Source: JAAELZ01 sp965223465 (lineage in GTDB: Bacteria > Pseudomonadota > Gammaproteobacteria > Arenicellales > Poriferihabitantaceae). From it: a DNA stretch of 64,000 nt. A model generated the notes under the pieces. That model was not told the origin of the DNA. It saw nothing but the letters and a program-made list of their open reading frames with translations, and ran no database searches. Below, piece after piece: positions 63,858 to 64,000 of the stretch; the first letter of the stretch is position 1, and each line of letters opens with the position of its first letter. The DNA is taken from assembly GCA_965223465.1 (NCBI GenBank), contig OZ245025.1:3224001-3288000 (forward strand), given 5' to 3'. Both the position numbers and the translations under genes were made by a program.

Positions 63858-63873
63858 TGTGATAAAACTCACA
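63858..63873. promoter_or_regulatory. CRP-type palindrome near right window edge
   Basis: TGTGATAAAACTCACA, identical with its flanks to the site at 25277 (22 bp shared). It could drive the minus-strand gene at 63716 (a TAAATT box lies at class II spacing) or a gene beyond the right edge. Nothing else was recognised in 63717-64000. Confidence 0.55.
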
Positions 63874-64000
63874 AAATATAAATATTCTAGCATTAGTGTT
63901 TTAGAATTGAAGTAGTTGTTACGCGTAAGAACCGACCAATTATGTTTCCGCTATATATTTTCATACTGACAAGCCTAGCTTTAGATCTGCGATTAAAATC

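Larger units (their letters stand above)
56847..64000. mobile_element. integrated genomic island, left end at tRNA-Thr copy, right end outside window
   Basis: Begins at the tRNA-Thr 3' fragment. The content to the right is visibly more AT-rich than the core, and holds three IS relics, one intact-looking IS21-type element, small orphan genes and an MNIO operon. The gene density is low. No integrase is present in the visible part, so it would be expected at the other end or lost. The far boundary should be an intact tRNA-Thr(CGT). Confidence 0.55.

Overview
The window reads as a chromosomal segment of a respiring, ubiquinone-using gammaproteobacterium. The taxonomic signals are the gene set and the YadG/YadH-, Mak-, Uup-, MupP-, Mpl-, SohB-, RNase D- and ErpA-like proteins, together with UbiG and ETF-ubiquinone oxidoreductase. 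I cannot name a genus. There is no complete rRNA or tRNA gene and no CRISPR array.

Layout. 1-25 kb is core genome: a partial DUF349 protein, a LysM-rich MltD-type transglycosylase, an ABC exporter (yadGH-like), a DsbA, a frameshifted sugar kinase, a secreted subtilase, an AlkA-type glycosylase, an mtaD-ubiG-mupP-rmuC run, uup, a second dsbA, mpl, rnd, a pitrilysin lipoprotein, pncC and two small genes. 25.0-25.9 kb is a 0.93 kb non-coding stretch made of two diverged copies of a ~290 bp unit, each ending in a TGTGA-N6-(T/C)CACA palindrome. 25.9-46.7 kb is core again: icd, erpA, a cytochrome c, a patZ-like lysine acetyltransferase divergent from a zinc deacetylase, sohB, glnS, bactofilin, thpR, a stress protein, glpK, ETF-QO and a complete livKHMGF transporter. 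47-55.6 kb carries a large secreted metzincin, an inositol-phosphatase-like enzyme, a tungsten-type aldehyde oxidoreductase, a frameshifted DUF853 ATPase and a DUF2797 protein. 55.7-56.8 kb is a secreted beta-helix protein.

At 56847 lies the 3' half of a tRNA-Thr(CGT) gene, broken exactly in the anticodon loop. Its orientation implies an integrated island extending rightwards past the window end. The island is visibly AT-richer and holds an I78-inhibitor-domain protein, IS relics, an IS21-family element with both genes, small orphan proteins and, most interestingly, a compact MNIO (DUF692) peptide-modification operon at 58.2-62.4 kb.

That operon has three genes: an 80-residue putative precursor with one C-P-N-C motif and no signal peptide, the MNIO enzyme, and a 142-residue DUF2063-like partner. 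The IS21 element sits inside the partner gene with a 10 bp target duplication; removing the element and one duplicate restores a perfect 142-codon frame. A perfect CRP-type palindrome lies 41.5 bp upstream of the inferred start site. The same palindrome class recurs upstream of the I78 gene, near the right window edge and in the 25 kb repeats, suggesting one cAMP/CRP-type regulon spanning island and core.
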